From Alcanivorax profundi (GTDB taxonomy: Bacteria; Pseudomonadota; Gammaproteobacteria; Pseudomonadales; Alcanivoracaceae): a stretch of DNA of 64,000 bases. Positions 61,937-64,000 of the stretch are shown here, piece by piece. Positions within the stretch are counted from its first letter, which is position 1, and every line of letters begins with the position of its first letter. The DNA is taken from positions 206,084 to 270,083 of the forward strand of contig NZ_QYYA01000004.1 in assembly GCF_003597125.1 (NCBI RefSeq). The letters run 5' to 3'. Under the pieces are notes generated by a model that had not been told where the DNA came from, searched no databases, and saw nothing but the letters and a program-made list of their open reading frames with translations. A program made the position numbers and the translations under genes.

Positions 61937-61953
61937 ACCCAAAAAATAGTTAA
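61925..61953 (-). promoter_or_regulatory. Sigma-70 promoter of the DUF2061 gene
   Basis: On the minus strand TTAACT (61948-61953) and GATAAT (61925-61930) are separated by exactly 17 bases, with an AT-rich upstream region. It lies 27 bases before the ATG at 61898 and overlaps the Fur box. Confidence 0.7.
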
Positions 61954-62087
61954 GCGCTATTAATTTATAATTTTGATAGCCCAAAACTATAGCCAAGGTT
62001 AATCCTTGTAAAGCGGCGCTCTCGGGTCTCCTCTTTGCTTCTCGACCGGGCTACTCTGTCCTTCTGATCACTTTGGCAGGATACGGG

Positions 62088-62990
62088 ATGACCACCAACA
62101 GCCTTCTTATTCTCCATGGCAAACAAGCTGCCAACGAGGCAGTTCGCAACGCCGTCATGAAATGGCGGGAACAAGGCCATCAAATTGCTGTGCGCGTGAC
62201 CTGGGAAGGAGGAGATGCGGAACGCTATGTCGAAGAAGCCCTGGACGCGGGCTACCGTACGCTGATCGCAGGTGGGGGCGACGGCTCTATCCGTGATATT
62301 GCTCATGCCATGCTTGCCAGTGGTCGTGATGATCTGTCTCTTGCAATTATGCCACTTGGTACAGCAAACGATTTCGCTACTGCGGCCCGAATCCCCCAGG
62401 ACATGGAAGAGGCACTATCTCTTGTTAGCCGGCGGGCTTCTCCCTGCGATGCCGTCAAGATTAACGATCATTATTTCCTGAACATGGCTACCGGCGGGTT
62501 TGGAACCGAAGTCACCACCCAAACCTCCGAAGAACTGAAAAAACTGCTCGGCGGGGCAGCTTACTTTCTAACCGGTCTGAGCAAATTCACGGAAATCACG
62601 GCCGCCAAAGGTCGCTTTAGTAACGGTGACTTCGAATGGGAAGGCGAATTCCTGGCTGCCGGGCTCGGTAATGGTCGCCAAGCCGGCGGCGGCCAACAAC
62701 TCTGTCCGGATGCCGTAATCAATGATGGACTGCTGGATGTGGCGATCTTGCCTGCCGATATGGATCTACTGGCTGGCGTTCGTGAACTGTTTGATAGCGA
62801 AGCACGACAGGACCCTGATCACGATGGGCTCTTCATTCGGGCAAGAGTCGACTCACTGACCGTCGAGACTCCCTCAGCCATGCACTTCAATCTGGATGGT
62901 GAGCCCCTCAAGGACACCCGCTTTGATGTAGCTGTGGTGCGCAACCGTATCGCGCTGCACCTCCCTGAAGATTGCCCGTTACTGGGGTGA
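62088..62990 (+). CDS. YegS-type lipid kinase (diacylglycerol kinase family)
   Basis: The product is 300 residues from the ATG at 62088. The nucleotide motif is AGGGDGSIRDIAHAML (62-76), PLGTANDFATAARIP follows, and the C-terminal block HFNLDGEPLKDTRF is typical. YegS of E. coli phosphorylates phosphatidylglycerol in vitro. The last 12 bases overlap the convergent phosphatase gene. Confidence 0.9.
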   Translation: MTTNSLLILHGKQAANEAVRNAVMKWREQGHQIAVRVTWEGGDAERYVEEALDAGYRTLIAGGGDGSIRDIAHAMLASGRDDLSLAIMPLGTANDFATAARIPQDMEEALSLVSRRASPCDAVKINDHYFLNMATGGFGTEVTTQTSEELKKLLGGAAYFLTGLSKFTEITAAKGRFSNGDFEWEGEFLAAGLGNGRQAGGGQQLCPDAVINDGLLDVAILPADMDLLAGVRELFDSEARQDPDHDGLFIRARVDSLTVETPSAMHFNLDGEPLKDTRFDVAVVRNRIALHLPEDCPLLG

Positions 62991-63536
62991 GGCTATCGAG
63001 GCAGAGGTTTCCGTTGACCTCGCACAGCGCAGGATAAACTCACGCACTCGCTGGCGACGGTTATCCAGTTTATGACCAAAAAGGGGGAAATGCTTCCAAA
63101 CCCCCTGATCCCGCACCCCATAACGGCGCGTTGCAACCGCCACCACCATCATGCCGGTACGGATAACGCCCATTTCGCAATGCACCAGGCAACGGCTGCC
63201 CTCGCGATCAAGCTCATCCATCATCTGGCCAATCTGGGCTTCGCTAGGCGGTGTATCCTGGGCCATCGGAATGTTGACCAGGCGAATGTCATTGCGCTCA
63301 CAATAACGCTTCTGGCGGTGGTACCAGCCGCCTTTCACATATTCATTTTCGAGTCGTAGATTGACGATCGTATTCACCCGGAAAATCCGGTGCATCACCC
63401 ACAAGCCGACAGGACCAAGCGTACCACTGCGGTAGAGCTTTCCCGCTTTTACAGATCGAAAGTGGTACATCAGTTTATGGTAGCGATAGGCAAGGAACGC
63501 CAGGGCTGCCACCAAAATGCATATATAAAAGATCAT
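62979..63536 (-). CDS. Membrane-anchored C-X5-R (dual-specificity/lipid-type) phosphatase
   Basis: The product is 185 residues from the ATG at 63536. One N-terminal membrane helix (FYICILVAALAFLAY) precedes a cytoplasmic domain with the active-site signature H119-C120-EMGVI-R126. D94 in NIPMAQDTPP is a candidate general acid. It resembles tyrosine/dual-specificity phosphatases; some members act on phosphatidylglycerol phosphate. The lipid kinase gene on the other strand makes a lipid substrate plausible but not shown. Confidence 0.82.
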   Translation of the reverse strand: MIFYICILVAALAFLAYRYHKLMYHFRSVKAGKLYRSGTLGPVGLWVMHRIFRVNTIVNLRLENEYVKGGWYHRQKRYCERNDIRLVNIPMAQDTPPSEAQIGQMMDELDREGSRCLVHCEMGVIRTGMMVVAVATRRYGVRDQGVWKHFPLFGHKLDNRRQRVREFILRCARSTETSASIASPQ

Positions 63537-63734
63537 CGGGCATCTTCCGTCATCTCTGGTCTGACCACCCATCATGGGGACGGCATAGGTATGCTTGATG
63601 ACCACGGTTTTTCGGTTTGGTGACAGAGCCACATATATGCTTGTGGAGCCATGTTTGTATGACGATTGAGGTGTTGGGGGCAGGCTCCGACGTGACGTTT
63701 TTTTCTGTTGGCGCGGGGGTGCGTTTGGGGTTTA

Positions 63735-63769
63735 GCGTCAGGCATGTTGCGTGTTGCGGCTGGCGCGCT
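63735..63769. repeat. Heptad array upstream of the rrn terminator
   Basis: Five in-phase 7-mers all begin with GC: GCGTCAG, GCATGTT, GCGTGTT, GCGGCTG, GCGCGCT. The first is close to the GTCAGGC/GCCTGAC units near 44.7 kb. Confidence 0.65.
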
Positions 63770-63914
63770 CGTGACCTGCTTAGGCAGCGAGCAAGCTCGC
63801 TATCCCTTCGGGACGCCTTGGCGCCTCACCCTGGCTCCTGCGGAGCATCGCTTGTCACATGGCAGCGCGAGCACTGCGAGGTAGTGAGAGGAGATCAGCG
63901 TGATCCTAAACCCA

Positions 63915-63954
63915 ACAAAAAACCCCCGTCACTTTCGTGGCGGGGGTCTTTTGT
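63915..63954 (-). terminator. Terminator of the leftward rRNA operon
   Basis: A long stem (63915-63932 with 63937-63954, core ACCCCCG/CGGGGGT) has a 4-base loop and, read leftward, ends in TTTTTTGTT. It lies about 12 bases after the 5S rRNA 3' end. Confidence 0.9.
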
Positions 63955-63965
63955 TTAGTTTAAGA

Positions 63966-64000
63966 GCCTGACGATGACCTACTCTCACATGGGGAAGCCC
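63966..64000 (-). rRNA. rrf: 5S rRNA, 3' end (partial)
   Basis: The minus strand reads CCCATGTGAGAGTAGG then TCATCGTCAGGC, the conserved 3' part of proteobacterial 5S rRNA. The rest of the gene, and presumably the rrn operon, lies beyond the right edge of the window. Confidence 0.93.

Larger units (their letters stand above)
63537..63965. other. 429-base non-coding spacer between the phosphatase gene and the rrn operon
   Basis: No convincing gene is seen. It holds a heptad array at 63735-63769, a small palindrome AGCGAGCAAGCTCGCT near 63786, short hairpins such as GCTCCTGCGGAGC, and the rrn terminator. The frame open over 63617-63958 has no ribosome site or recognisable product. Confidence 0.6.

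Noticed and set aside
63617..63958. Possible 113-codon gene before the rrn terminator
   Set aside because: No ribosome binding site; it runs through hairpins, the heptad array and into the terminator; the product has no recognisable features.

Overview
This 64 kb window is a chromosomal segment of a gammaproteobacterium with moderately high GC. Gene order is pseudomonad/oceanospirillalean: mreBCD-maf-yhdP-nit-tldD, hemA/prfA/prmC/moeB, lolB-ispE-tRNA-prs-rplY-pth-ychF, queA-tgt-yajC-secDF, and lptGF/pepA-holC-valS. The proteins and the absence of an rng gene after maf would suit an Alcanivorax-like marine bacterium. That genus-level guess is from memory of protein style and synteny and was not tested by any search. 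Almost everything is core housekeeping DNA. I see no prophage, insertion sequence, integron or CRISPR array.

Layout. 1-2.2 kb: end of rapZ, npr (nitrogen PTS) and the Mg2+ transporter mgtE. 2.3-16.3 kb: mostly minus-strand genes, namely a membrane protein, pmbA (tldE), a MORN-repeat/caspase-like lipoprotein, a cyclic-nucleotide-binding protein, tldD, a nitrilase-family amidase, yhdP, maf and mreDCB, with yjgA on the plus strand. 16.5-19.8 kb: gatCAB for tRNA amidation. 19.8-26 kb: a crotonase, a second cNMP-domain protein, a 43-residue membrane protein, then moeB, prmC, prfA and hemA on the minus strand. 26.1-34 kb: a TPR lipoprotein, lolB, ispE, tRNA-Gln(UUG), prs, rplY, pth and ychF, with a GST on the opposite strand. 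34.1-36.7 kb: cysE, trmJ, suhB.

36.9-44.7 kb is the main accessory region. It holds six plus-strand enzyme genes with strong ribosome binding sites: succinate-semialdehyde dehydrogenase, a tartrate/isopropylmalate-type dehydrogenase, a class III aminotransferase, a 2-hydroxyacid dehydrogenase, an amidase and a class I aminotransferase. They look like a catabolic set for a nitrogenous compound that I cannot name. It is followed by secF, secD, yajC, tgt, queA, an RDD protein, tRNA-Leu(CAA), a PP2C phosphatase and lptGF (minus strand), then pepA, holC and valS (plus strand). The right end has two TetR regulators, an exported methyltransferase, a DUF2061 protein under a Fur-box promoter, a YegS-type lipid kinase converging on a membrane-anchored C-X5-R phosphatase, and the 3' end of a 5S rRNA gene from an rrn operon read leftward.

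The most unusual signals are: (1) intergenic arrays with strict 7-bp periodicity but different sequence at each site, several arranged as facing pairs around a hairpin; (2) the lipoprotein joining about eight MORN repeats to a legumain/caspase-like domain, sitting between the two subunit genes of the TldD/TldE protease; (3) the six-enzyme cluster; (4) the Fur-controlled DUF2061 promoter.
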